Positions 33,850-42,626 of a stretch of DNA of 44,449 nt are shown here, piece by piece; position 1 is the first letter of the stretch; every line of letters starts with the position of its first letter. A program made the translations under genes and the position numbers. The DNA lies in assembly GCA_017508605.1 (NCBI GenBank), contig JAFVYN010000012.1, positions 1 to 44,449 on the forward strand. Direction: 5' to 3'. The DNA is from Clostridia bacterium (GTDB lineage: Bacteria > Bacillota > Clostridia > Oscillospirales > CAG-272). A model generated the notes under the pieces. The model was not told where the DNA came from. It saw only the letters and a list, made by a program, of their open reading frames with translations, and made no database searches.

Positions 33850-35403
33850 TTATTCTTCTTCTCTGAGCTGAAGCCGTATTCTGCGGTTCTTTGCGGGCAC
33901 CGTGATCCTTCCCTCTTCAAAACGTGAGGGCTGTAAGGGGGTAAAGATGCCGTAGTGATAGCCGTGATGCTGAAGAGCGATCTCTTCCCCGACCCTGTCG
34001 GTATATACGTGATCCTTTTCGGGATCGTAGAGGAGCGAAAGCGAGAATTCGCCCGTGATCCCCGCAGCGTCAAAGGTGATCCCGTTTTCTTCAAAGGTCA
34101 CCGTGATGCTCTTGCCCTTTGGCAGTACGATCACGGCACGAAACTTACCCTCGCATTCGCTGTAGAGGATCCGATTGGCGAGGAGCGGCTTGCCGTTCAG
34201 CTCAAGATACAGACCCGAAAGCACGCCGTGACCCGAAAAACGGTTGCCGTCCACCACGGGGAGTGTGTCAAACTGAAGCACACTCGTCTTTTCCACGTCG
34301 CAAAGATAACGTTCACGGTAGCCGTTATCAAAGAGCATCATGTCACGCAGTCTGACGCCCTTGCCGTCGTCATAGAGATTGGCGCGGTAACGCCTTGAAT
34401 TGAACCATACCGAACGCTTGCCGCTTTTTTTGAAATCGTCATGGCAGACCGTGACGGTATCGGGCGTGGTCTCAAACCGATCATGGAACCATCTGCCGCT
34501 CTCACCGAGCGTTTCGATGATCACACCCTCGTTCTGAAGCCTTGCCAGGACCTTGAACTGATATGTCAAGCCCTCTTGCATGGCATCCCAACCGAAAGAA
34601 TTTTCCTGTCCGACCTGCGTATAGGCATAGGAAAGCGATTGATGATTGAAAATTTCACGGAAATACCAGTCCACCCAGGACTTCTCGCCGCCCCCCGCGC
34701 CGTGATAGACAGGCTCAAGCGTCACAACGCCCTGCCGGGAAGCCGCGCCTGAGGTCACGTCAAGTCCGGCATCGTACTGAAGGATCGGGTCTGACCCGAG
34801 CATACGGAAGATCGGAACGTCGATCTCATCGTCCTTCGACGCTCCCACCGCGAAGACATTGGTCTTCGCGGGATAGTAAGCGCCGCTGTAATATGCGCCC
34901 CAAAGGGTATATCCGTCTGTCCCCCACTGATCCTTGCAGTTGGCTGAGGCGTCAAGTCCGTATTTTTCATGCGCGTAGCGAAGGGTATGCGCGTCAATGA
35001 TCCAGGATGCCATCACGCGCGGATAATATCCGAAGACAGCACGGAACTTCTCAAAGAGAACGTCAACAAGCCTCTCCCGTTCCTCGGGGGGATAGCCCAC
35101 CGAAAAACCGACGTTTGCATGCCAGTCCCAAGGAAATCTGCCCCGCCAGCTGATGCCCGCCTTGACGCAAAGCGGCTCGACGATCTCCAGCCACACGCCA
35201 ACCTCGTTCTCTTCGTTATCTTCAAGCATCAGCTTCTGAAAACGGGGATCGATCAGCGCGTCATACTGCAAGAGGAAGGTGCCGCGAAAGCCGTACTCCT
35301 TCAGAATGGCCTTTTGTTCCGCTACGGGACGGATAAGATCGACCTCACAGCGCGGCTCACAGCCTCGGATAAAATTGATAATATTGACAATGTTTCTTGC
35401 CAT
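33850..35403 (-). CDS. Unassigned carbohydrate-associated protein, possible deacetylase-fold barrel plus beta domain
   Basis: A 517-residue protein counted from the ATG at 35401-35403 (AAAGGAA upstream); it lacks a signal peptide. Residues 1-300 look like an alpha/beta barrel of the NodB or glycosidase sort (NIVNIINFIRGCEPR; GFRGTFLLQYDALID; VMASWIIDAHTLRYAHEKYG). Residues 390-517 are beta-rich. It may belong to the DUF3863/DUF3864-type proteins of polysaccharide loci, but I am not sure. It lies 28 bases behind the GH2 gene, so it probably acts on the same glycan, in the cytosol. The reaction is unknown. Confidence 0.7.
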   Translation of the reverse strand: MARNIVNIINFIRGCEPRCEVDLIRPVAEQKAILKEYGFRGTFLLQYDALIDPRFQKLMLEDNEENEVGVWLEIVEPLCVKAGISWRGRFPWDWHANVGFSVGYPPEERERLVDVLFEKFRAVFGYYPRVMASWIIDAHTLRYAHEKYGLDASANCKDQWGTDGYTLWGAYYSGAYYPAKTNVFAVGASKDDEIDVPIFRMLGSDPILQYDAGLDVTSGAASRQGVVTLEPVYHGAGGGEKSWVDWYFREIFNHQSLSYAYTQVGQENSFGWDAMQEGLTYQFKVLARLQNEGVIIETLGESGRWFHDRFETTPDTVTVCHDDFKKSGKRSVWFNSRRYRANLYDDGKGVRLRDMMLFDNGYRERYLCDVEKTSVLQFDTLPVVDGNRFSGHGVLSGLYLELNGKPLLANRILYSECEGKFRAVIVLPKGKSITVTFEENGITFDAAGITGEFSLSLLYDPEKDHVYTDRVGEEIALQHHGYHYGIFTPLQPSRFEEGRITVPAKNRRIRLQLREEE

Positions 35404-35431
35404 GATAAGAATTCCTTTGTCCTGAAGAGAA

Positions 35432-38400
35432 TTATTTGATGGAATAGTCCGACATATCGAGCCAAAGGAGGGCGTCAGTCGGCTTGAGAACAGGAGTCGT
35501 GCCTTCGGTTTCCGCCTTGTACTGTGCGGCGATCTCATCCGCCGTCAGCGCACGGTTGAAAATACGGATATATCCGATCGCGCCGTCAAGCGTAAAGCTC
35601 TTGCCGATCGCCTTACCGACCGTCAGCGCCTCCCCTGCCTTGTTGACGCTTCCCGAATATGCCATCTCGCCGATCTTCTTGCCGTCGATGTAAAGCTTCA
35701 GTCCCTGCGCGTCACGGACCGCCACGATCGAGAACCACTTGCCCGCCTTGATACCGCAGGTCGAGAGCGGAACGGTAAGACAGCGCCAGCCGTTGTCATA
35801 CACGTAGAATTCCACCGAATTGTTACCGTCGATCTTGATCGACACCTGCGTGTCGCCCTTAGCGATGATCACGTTGCCCACCGTCAGCGAGTCAAAACGC
35901 ACCTGCGCCGCGATCGAGAACTGCGACGTACCCGAAAGCGCGTTGTTCAGAAGGTTATTCTTGTCAATGAGGGTATAATTACCGGTGTAGGCATAGCCCG
36001 TGACAGAGCCTGCGTCCTCATACAGCACGCCGCCCTCGGCGGGGGACGTGGTGATACCGTTCGGACTCTTGTCAATAAAGGTCACGTCCTTGCCTGCCTG
36101 CGCTTCTACCTGCGCAAGGATCGATGCGTTCTTGACCTTATTTTTCTGAGCCGTGGTCAGCGCGTTATACGCCGCCTTTGCCTTCTCGAGAAGATTCTGA
36201 TTCTTGAGAAGCGCGCCGATCAGCATCTCGACCTCTTCGATCATCGCTTCTTCAATGTCAGCGCTGTCCATCGACTTGGCGTCGCGCCAGAGCTTGGAGA
36301 TCGCCATTTCATCCTGTCCCTTTTCGTAAGGCACGATGGTGTAGGTATAGGTATAGCCGCGATCGTCATTGTAAAGGCGGTACTGCGGAAGGGTAGCGGG
36401 ACCGCAGGAGCCCGAACCGACACCGCGCGAGCCGTAGTCCACGTTCAGATAGGTGAATTCCTTCGAGCCGTCAAGATGATAGGTATTGCGTGCCGAAGTG
36501 AACTCCTGAGGAGTGAAGTGCAGGGCGGATGCCTCCATCGTCGAAGCAGAGACCACCATGATCGCCGTCGACTTATGTTCGGAGGAAAGCGCGATATAGC
36601 GAATGCCCGTCATATTGCCGGTGTCCTGGGGATTGCAGTAAGGATAGAAGAGATCCGAAACCGTTGTCTTCGTCAGCGTGACTTTAGCGCCGCGCGAACG
36701 GTCATTATAGTTTTCAAAGGCGCTCTTGCCGTAAAGAATGACCGCTTCATAATCACCGGGAAGGGTGATCACGTTGCCGTATTTTGCCATTTCGCCCATG
36801 CTGGGTGCCATAGTCAGCGTCGAGGTCACCGTGATCTCACCCGTCGCGTAGACGGTATAGGTCAGGGTCTCGGTGGACGAGCCTGCGTTATTGAGGCTCT
36901 GGACCGCCGTCAGGGTCAGGGTCTTGCCGCCGTTTTCGCTCTTATGAGTAAAGCTCTTGGCAAATCCGGGCACAACGTTGTTCCAGGAATAGTTTTCGTA
37001 ATTGTCATTTGAGATCGTACCGCGCGTGAAATTCACCTCGGGGCCCGAGAGAATGATCTCCTCTCCCTTATAGGTGTAAGACACGAGCGAGCCGCTCTTT
37101 TTGTTGAATACCGCGGTGAAATTCACGCCCTTGACGGTGAGGGTATCGTTCGTTTCATCAAGAACGAGCGCCGTCACGGTGGTGAGATCCTTCGAAGCCA
37201 CGTGACCGACGTCGGCGGGGATCTCAAACTGCTCATACGCTACGGTATAGCCCTTCTTTGCCCAGGGCTTATCTTCCTTGAGATCCACGTAAAGATTCAG
37301 GAAATATTCGCCGTCGGCAACAAGATCCTTGGGCATTTTGAAGGGAACGTCGACCTGAACGGTCTCTCTCGGCGCGCAGTTGATCGAAAGCTTACCCGAA
37401 TCGATCACCTTGCCGTCGCAAAGAAGCTCGAAACGGATATCGAAGGTGTTGAGATCCACGTGGCTGAATTCGTTGTAGACCGTGACCTTGCCGCCGACGA
37501 TCTCGGCGATCGACGCCGAGAACCATACGCTCTGATGCACGTATTTCACTTCATAGCCCTCGGGCTGGATCGTTCTGTCGGGAGAAATGATACCGTTCTG
37601 GCAGTAGTCCTGATGGGTGATGGTATTGAGCCAGTTATCGCCGCAGGCGAAATACTTGCCCGTGCCGTAATAGTCCCAGCCCTTGGCTGTGGGGATCTCG
37701 GTTGCAAGCGACTGGTCAACAAAGTCCCAGATAAAGCCGCCGAGCAGATTGTCATATGCACGGAATACGTCCCAGTATTCCCCGAAATTACCCAGCGAGT
37801 TACCCATGGCATGGTCAAACTCACACTGGATATAAGGCATGTGATTCTCTGCCTCGCCCCAGGGGATCATCGAATTCACATCGGCATACATCACACTCGC
37901 CATATCCACACCGCCGCCGTTCAGATAAGTCTGGGAGTGGATCATTCTCGTCTTGTCAATGGGATGGATGATATTCTTGATCGCCGCCGTGAAGACCGAG
38001 CAGGCGTTACATTCGTTGTCAAGCGACCAGGAAATGATCGAGGTGCGGTTCTTCTCGCGTTTGACGAGCGATTCGATACGGTCATTCAGAACGTTTCTGA
38101 AATAGCGCACGGTATCGTCGCCGCTGACACTCCAGTGGCTTTCGATATTCGCCTCCGCCATCACGAAAAGACCGTATTTATCGCAGAGATAGTAAAGATA
38201 TTTATCGTTCGGATAGTGCGAGGTGCGGATCGCGTTGATATTGAGCTGCTTCATAATGGCAATATCCTTCTCATACAGCTCGCGCGGTACGTATTTACCC
38301 GTTTCGGGATTGTTATCGTGACGGTTTACACCCTTCAGAAGGATGGGCTTGCCGTTCAGCGTCACGGTATCATACCATTGATTGGGTCCGGACGTCGAAG

Positions 38401-39817
38401 CAGTGGGGGTAAAGGTCAATTCACGGAAGCCGAGAGGCTGTGCCACACTGCCGTGATCCTTACCGTCCGTATCCTTCAGGGTGATGACGAGGGTATAGAG
38501 ATAGGGATCCTCATCCGACCAGAGGCGGGGGGACTGGATCTCCCTCGTGATCTTCAGCGTCGCTTCCTTGCCCGAGCGCACCGTACCGACAAGGGATACC
38601 GTGGGCTTGTCATCCTTGAAAAGATCTTTGCCGTCGGCATCAAAGAGCGAGACCTCGAAGTAATACTTGCCCTTGATATCGGCTTCGCTTTCGTTACGAA
38701 GGGTCATGGCAAGGGAGAGGGTGGCATCGGTGAAGGTATCGTCAAGATCGGTCGAGACCTGATAGTCAAAGAGATTGACCTCGGGAATCGAATAGATCGA
38801 AACGTCACGGAAGATGCCGCCGAGACGAAGCATATCCTGATTTTCAAACCAGGAGCCGTCGCACCAACGAAAGACCATCATGGCGATGAGATTTTCCGAT
38901 CCGTCCTTGTGAATATACGGGGTGATATCGAATTCCGACACGTCATAGGAGCTTTCGGTATAGCCCACCTCGTGTCCGTTGATCCAGAGATAGTAGCAGG
39001 ACTCCACACCGCCGAAGCGGATGATGACCTTTCTGTCAAGGCACCAATCGGGATCGACCGTAAAGCTTGAACGGTAGAAGCCAACGGGATTGGTCACCGT
39101 GGGAACGTTCGGAACGGTAATCGTACCGTTGCCGTAGGCATCCCAGGGCTGCTGGGTATTGGCGTAGATCGGGAAGTCAAAGCCCTGACTCTGCCAGCTT
39201 GCGGGCAAGGTCACGGTCTTGAAGCCGCCGTAATATGCGTTATTCGCAAGACCGACGGTGTTTTTGCCGCTGTACATCGGCGCGTTTTCCATCGAATAGC
39301 TTGTTTTATAGAATTCACCGTAAACGCCCGCCTTCTGAGCTGTCTGCACGTTTTTGTAAACGGCAAGCTGCCAGGGGTTGTTCTCACCGGTCAGAAGCTT
39401 GTAGTATTCGGACTTTTCGGGCTGATAGTCCCGCGCGCCGATCAGCGCGTCGGCAACACTTTGGTAGACCAGCGTCTCGTCCGAGTGATAGTCACGGCGG
39501 TTGATATTTGTCACCGTCGATTGATTGACACGCTTGCCGTCGGCATCCTTACTGCCGACCTCACCCGTCCATTCCTTCATGGTGAACATCGAGGGTACAT
39601 CAAGCGTAGGGGTATCGTCGGTAGTGGTAGGAGGTGTCGTTGTGTCGGGGGTCTTCGCCGTTGTCTCAACGGGCGTGGTTTCATTCGGTTTGTCGGTCGT
39701 CACCGCGGGATTTTCGGACGTGGTCTCTGCCGTGGTATCCTCACTTTGGCAGGCAACCAGCGAGCCAAGGGACAAAACGGTTGCGATCAATAAAAGAAAA
39801 CAGATTATTTTTTTCAT
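35432..39817 (-). CDS. Large GH2 beta-galactosidase-like lipoprotein with LamG domain
   Basis: A 1461-residue surface-anchored glycosidase. Lipobox L-V-A-C (Cys23) is followed by a Thr/Pro-rich linker (to about 72). Then come the LacZ-type sugar-binding, immunoglobulin-like and TIM-barrel domains (NRHDNNPETGKYV; INAIRTSHYPND). The acid/base is Glu602 in WSLDNEC and the nucleophile Glu666 in QCEFDHAMGNS. A domain-5 beta-sandwich (NYNDRSRGAKVTL; GSGSCGP) follows. A helical linker (about 1195-1250) leads to a LamG/concanavalin-like domain (about 1260-1440). It probably removes beta-galactosyl or related residues from polysaccharide at the cell surface. The substrate is not fixed by the sequence. 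Confidence 0.92.
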   Translation of the reverse strand: MKKIICFLLLIATVLSLGSLVACQSEDTTAETTSENPAVTTDKPNETTPVETTAKTPDTTTPPTTTDDTPTLDVPSMFTMKEWTGEVGSKDADGKRVNQSTVTNINRRDYHSDETLVYQSVADALIGARDYQPEKSEYYKLLTGENNPWQLAVYKNVQTAQKAGVYGEFYKTSYSMENAPMYSGKNTVGLANNAYYGGFKTVTLPASWQSQGFDFPIYANTQQPWDAYGNGTITVPNVPTVTNPVGFYRSSFTVDPDWCLDRKVIIRFGGVESCYYLWINGHEVGYTESSYDVSEFDITPYIHKDGSENLIAMMVFRWCDGSWFENQDMLRLGGIFRDVSIYSIPEVNLFDYQVSTDLDDTFTDATLSLAMTLRNESEADIKGKYYFEVSLFDADGKDLFKDDKPTVSLVGTVRSGKEATLKITREIQSPRLWSDEDPYLYTLVITLKDTDGKDHGSVAQPLGFRELTFTPTASTSGPNQWYDTVTLNGKPILLKGVNRHDNNPETGKYVPRELYEKDIAIMKQLNINAIRTSHYPNDKYLYYLCDKYGLFVMAEANIESHWSVSGDDTVRYFRNVLNDRIESLVKREKNRTSIISWSLDNECNACSVFTAAIKNIIHPIDKTRMIHSQTYLNGGGVDMASVMYADVNSMIPWGEAENHMPYIQCEFDHAMGNSLGNFGEYWDVFRAYDNLLGGFIWDFVDQSLATEIPTAKGWDYYGTGKYFACGDNWLNTITHQDYCQNGIISPDRTIQPEGYEVKYVHQSVWFSASIAEIVGGKVTVYNEFSHVDLNTFDIRFELLCDGKVIDSGKLSINCAPRETVQVDVPFKMPKDLVADGEYFLNLYVDLKEDKPWAKKGYTVAYEQFEIPADVGHVASKDLTTVTALVLDETNDTLTVKGVNFTAVFNKKSGSLVSYTYKGEEIILSGPEVNFTRGTISNDNYENYSWNNVVPGFAKSFTHKSENGGKTLTLTAVQSLNNAGSSTETLTYTVYATGEITVTSTLTMAPSMGEMAKYGNVITLPGDYEAVILYGKSAFENYNDRSRGAKVTLTKTTVSDLFYPYCNPQDTGNMTGIRYIALSSEHKSTAIMVVSASTMEASALHFTPQEFTSARNTYHLDGSKEFTYLNVDYGSRGVGSGSCGPATLPQYRLYNDDRGYTYTYTIVPYEKGQDEMAISKLWRDAKSMDSADIEEAMIEEVEMLIGALLKNQNLLEKAKAAYNALTTAQKNKVKNASILAQVEAQAGKDVTFIDKSPNGITTSPAEGGVLYEDAGSVTGYAYTGNYTLIDKNNLLNNALSGTSQFSIAAQVRFDSLTVGNVIIAKGDTQVSIKIDGNNSVEFYVYDNGWRCLTVPLSTCGIKAGKWFSIVAVRDAQGLKLYIDGKKIGEMAYSGSVNKAGEALTVGKAIGKSFTLDGAIGYIRIFNRALTADEIAAQYKAETEGTTPVLKPTDALLWLDMSDYSIK

Positions 39818-39850
39818 TGCAAAGTCCTTTCAGATGCCTAAAGGGTTAGA

Positions 39851-39886
39851 AAAAGGGCATATTACCGCGATAATATGCCCTTTTTT
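39851..39886 (-). terminator. Intrinsic terminator between the discoidin-protein and GH2 genes
   Basis: GGGCATATTA (39855-39864) pairs with TAATATGCCC (39871-39880), flanked by A and T runs, so it works on the minus strand for the gene ending at 39907. It would reduce transcription into the GH2 gene, so the two are likely expressed at different levels or from separate promoters. Confidence 0.85.
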
Positions 39887-39906
39887 CAAATGATCGGTTT
39901 TGAGCG

Positions 39907-41484
39907 TCAGTTGGAGGTCACGCTGATCAGCTCTTCACCCGTTACGTTGTCCACAATGGTAAGCGCGATCGAGGTGTAAGCACCGTTCGGGATATTGGTC
40001 ACAATATTACCGAAGAGGCAATAGCCCTCTGCCGCTACGTATTCGTCGCCGTCTGCCGTGACCTTGCGGTAAAGACCGTAGTCACTGTCAGCGCCGCCGA
40101 GCGTATTTTCAAGATATACCTCCGCACCGCTCTCCAATACAAAGGTAACGGTGACCTTTGCGGTCGAAGAGATCTTCGAAAGCTTTTCTTCGTTGGCAAC
40201 GATCACGATCCTCATATCGTGATAGCCTTCAGCAGCATCTCTCGTCTGATAGTTCACCGCAAAAAGCTTGTCGCCCGAGGTAAGGGTGTCAGGCTCGTCG
40301 GGGGTTACGGGCGCATCCTTGGTGGAATAGATCTCTAATTCCGCGATCTGGATATGCGCGTCGCCCTTGACGATCTCCATGCGAACGTACTGTGCCGTCA
40401 CAGGTGCCTCAAGTTCATGGGTAACAGCGGTATATTCAGCAAGGCCTTCACTGACCGTAACAACGGTTTCAAAGTTCTCGCCGTCATCCGATACCTGGAT
40501 CTTATAATTCGAGGGGAAATGGGTCGGAACCGTGTCGGTCTCGGTGGTGGAATACTTTGCGGTCGAGGGGAAGATCGTGACGGTATCAAAAGCCTTCTTT
40601 TCGCCAAGATCGATATCCAGCGTCACGATATCGCCTGCCTGCGCCTCAAGACCCGAGTGATAACCCGTATACTGACCGTGGTCATTGCGGTAGGTCGTGG
40701 TATAGTTGAAATTGTAACGGTCGCCGTCGGTCAGATTTGCCGAAGACCAGGGAGAACCCTCGTGGCTGCTCGAAGCCGTCACGGTCTTGCCGAGGGCAAG
40801 ATTGGTGTTTTCGGGTGCGGTGTAGCCCGTCTGATATGCCGCGATCTCGCAAAGCTCGGTGGAGCGCCAGGGTCCGTACTGCGAAAGCGAATAGAATACA
40901 AGATACTGCGTAGTCACAGCCTCGAACTGACAAACAAAGGGAGCGCTGCCGTCAACATCCTTTTCGATGGCATACTGCGCGTATACCGTCGTGCCGGTGG
41001 GCATATAGCTGATGCGATTGGTCTCGGAATAGCTGCAGCCTTCGCCGATCCAGACGTTGCCGTTATCATCAAGATTGTTTTCGGGAACGACCAGACTGAA
41101 GGCATTGGGCATGCCCGTGAAATACGTGCCGGTCGAACGGGGATAGATCACCACGGTATCGATCGTGACTTCCTTACCGAAGTCAATGGCGATCCAGGTA
41201 GGGCGGGAGAACTCGGTCGAGTTGCCGCTGTGCCAAGCCAAACCCTCACTGCCTGCAAAGTTACCGTTCAGAGAGCCGTCGGTGACAAGGTCTTTATTGA
41301 AGCCCGCACCCTCATGCTCCGACCAGTTGGCATAAATGTCGGCGCCATAAGCGAGGTTGGCGCTTTCCTTGAGCGCTGTTTCGGTTGCCTCTACGTCAAG
41401 TCCCTCGCCCTCGGCAGCAAGTACCGTAAAGGACAGGGTGAGAAGCATGGTGATTGCCAAAATAAACGAAAGTGCTTTTTTCAT
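39907..41484 (-). CDS. Secreted protein with two discoidin (F5/8 C, CBM32-like) domains and shared C-terminal domain
   Basis: A 525-residue exported protein counted from the ATG at 41482-41484 (MKKALSF; another ATG two codons upstream is possible). The signal peptide ends near LAA. Two discoidin-type domains follow: residues about 38-225 (NLAYGADIYANW; WIAIDFGKEVTIDTVVIYPRS) and 230-395 (NLALGKTVTASSSHEGSPW; QYVRMEIVKG; IAELEIYS). Such modules bind galactose-type sugars. The last 110 residues (from NYQTRD) match the end of the 23609-25240 product. No catalytic domain is present. It probably recruits polysaccharide for the GH2 enzyme encoded next. Confidence 0.85.
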   Translation of the reverse strand: MKKALSFILAITMLLTLSFTVLAAEGEGLDVEATETALKESANLAYGADIYANWSEHEGAGFNKDLVTDGSLNGNFAGSEGLAWHSGNSTEFSRPTWIAIDFGKEVTIDTVVIYPRSTGTYFTGMPNAFSLVVPENNLDDNGNVWIGEGCSYSETNRISYMPTGTTVYAQYAIEKDVDGSAPFVCQFEAVTTQYLVFYSLSQYGPWRSTELCEIAAYQTGYTAPENTNLALGKTVTASSSHEGSPWSSANLTDGDRYNFNYTTTYRNDHGQYTGYHSGLEAQAGDIVTLDIDLGEKKAFDTVTIFPSTAKYSTTETDTVPTHFPSNYKIQVSDDGENFETVVTVSEGLAEYTAVTHELEAPVTAQYVRMEIVKGDAHIQIAELEIYSTKDAPVTPDEPDTLTSGDKLFAVNYQTRDAAEGYHDMRIVIVANEEKLSKISSTAKVTVTFVLESGAEVYLENTLGGADSDYGLYRKVTADGDEYVAAEGYCLFGNIVTNIPNGAYTSIALTIVDNVTGEELISVTSN

Positions 41485-41540
41485 GATCATTCGTTCCTTT
41501 CTGTTTAACCAAAAAGCGGTTTGTTTTGCTGTGACTCTTG

Positions 41541-41572
41541 CCAAAATTTTCAAACACATTTGTGTTTTTTGG
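41541..41572. promoter_or_regulatory. Extended inverted repeat between the discoidin gene and the AraC gene
   Basis: AAACACA (41552-41558), two bases, TGTGTTT (41561-41567), flanked by CCAAAA (41541-41546) and TTTTGG (41567-41572), form a palindrome in the divergent intergenic region. It is a candidate operator for the AraC-type regulator or a catabolite-type repressor. It lacks the GC-rich core of a cre site. Confidence 0.45.
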
Positions 41573-41590
41573 TAAAACTCAACAAAACTA

Positions 41591-41619
41591 TTGCTTTTTT
41601 TCTATTTTCATTATATAAT
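41591..41619 (+). promoter_or_regulatory. Promoter of the AraC-type regulator
   Basis: TTGCTT (41591-41596), a 17-base spacer and TATAAT (41614-41619). The ATG lies 80 bases downstream. I found no equally good promoter for the divergent discoidin gene, which fits positive control. Confidence 0.75.
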
Positions 41620-41698
41620 AACCACATGGCATCCGCAAGGCACACATCACACCAAAATGTGGACAAATCGACTGTATTCTGAAAGGACAGGGCATCCT

Positions 41699-42532
41699 AT
41701 GAAAAGCGTTGCGTATTATTCCGAATTCATTCCCGACAACAACATCAGCCGTTCTGACAGGTATCTTGCCGTCAACTGCACGGGGCATGCCGTCTATCCC
41801 TATGCCCCGACGGCACATACCGTCAGGCGCGACTATTATCTCATCTATCTCACCGACGGCACCATCCGTTTTCAGAAGCCCCATCATGACGCACCCCTCT
41901 CGCCCGGAGAATGCATCATTCTCTCCGCGCACAAGCCTTTTGAATACACCGCCACTTCCCCCTCTGTCGACTATTATTGGGTGCATTTTTCGGGCAGGGA
42001 GGCGGCATCCATCCTCGAAAGCCTGCACCTTCCCCTTGACACACCCTTCGTGCTTGGAAAAAAAGAATCCTTTCTTGATGATTTTCTCGCGCTTTTTCTT
42101 GCCTTTTCCGACAAAAGTCCGCTTGCCGAGGATCTCAGAGCCTCCGCTCTTCTCACGGTCCTCACCGACTTTGCCAAAACCAGATTGAAGAGCGACGAGA
42201 AGAATCCAAAAGCCGCAGCTCTCGTCTCGCGCTCGGCGGCGTATATCCACGAGCATATTTCCGAGCCGCTTACCGTCAGCGAGCTTGCCGCACGGGAATA
42301 TCTCTCCGACGGCAGATACCGTGAATTATTCCGCCGCGTGATCGGGATGTCGCCCCAGGAGTACCTTCTCAGACTGCGTATCAATATTGCCTGCGACCTT
42401 CTTCACAATACTGCGCTTCCCATTGCCGAGATCGCCCTCTCGGTCGGCTGTCCCGATGCGCGTTATTTCAGCCGGCTGTTCATGAAACGCATGGGAATGA
42501 CCCCCTCGGACTACCGAAAACAGCACCTTTAA
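41699..42532 (+). CDS. AraC/XylS family transcriptional regulator
   Basis: A 277-residue regulator counted from the ATG at 41699. The N-terminus is a cupin-like sensor (DYYLIYLTDGTIRF; LSPGECIILSAHKPFEY). The C-terminus has the two AraC helix-turn-helix motifs (LTVSELAAREYLSDGRYRELFRR region; LPIAEIALSVGCPDARYFSRLF region). AraC proteins with such sensors usually activate sugar-use genes. Being divergent from the discoidin/GH2 cluster, it is the likely activator of that cluster. Confidence 0.92.
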   Translation: MKSVAYYSEFIPDNNISRSDRYLAVNCTGHAVYPYAPTAHTVRRDYYLIYLTDGTIRFQKPHHDAPLSPGECIILSAHKPFEYTATSPSVDYYWVHFSGREAASILESLHLPLDTPFVLGKKESFLDDFLALFLAFSDKSPLAEDLRASALLTVLTDFAKTRLKSDEKNPKAAALVSRSAAYIHEHISEPLTVSELAAREYLSDGRYRELFRRVIGMSPQEYLLRLRINIACDLLHNTALPIAEIALSVGCPDARYFSRLFMKRMGMTPSDYRKQHL

Positions 42533-42564
42533 GGAAAAAACAGCGCAAAATTTTCCAAAACCCT

Positions 42565-42593
42565 TTTACTTTCTCACAAAACTGTGCTATACT
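42565..42593 (+). promoter_or_regulatory. Promoter of polA
   Basis: TTTACT (42565-42570), a 17-base spacer and TATACT (42588-42593) with an upstream TG (extended -10), 34 bases before the ATG. Confidence 0.72.
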
Positions 42594-42626
42594 ATCCCCA
42601 TAGCATACGAAAGGATACCAAGCTTT

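Noticed and set aside
37202..39070. Plus-strand open frame of about 622 codons opposite the GH2 gene
   Set aside because: It is a shadow of the GH2 reading frame; the minus-strand product has clear catalytic motifs.
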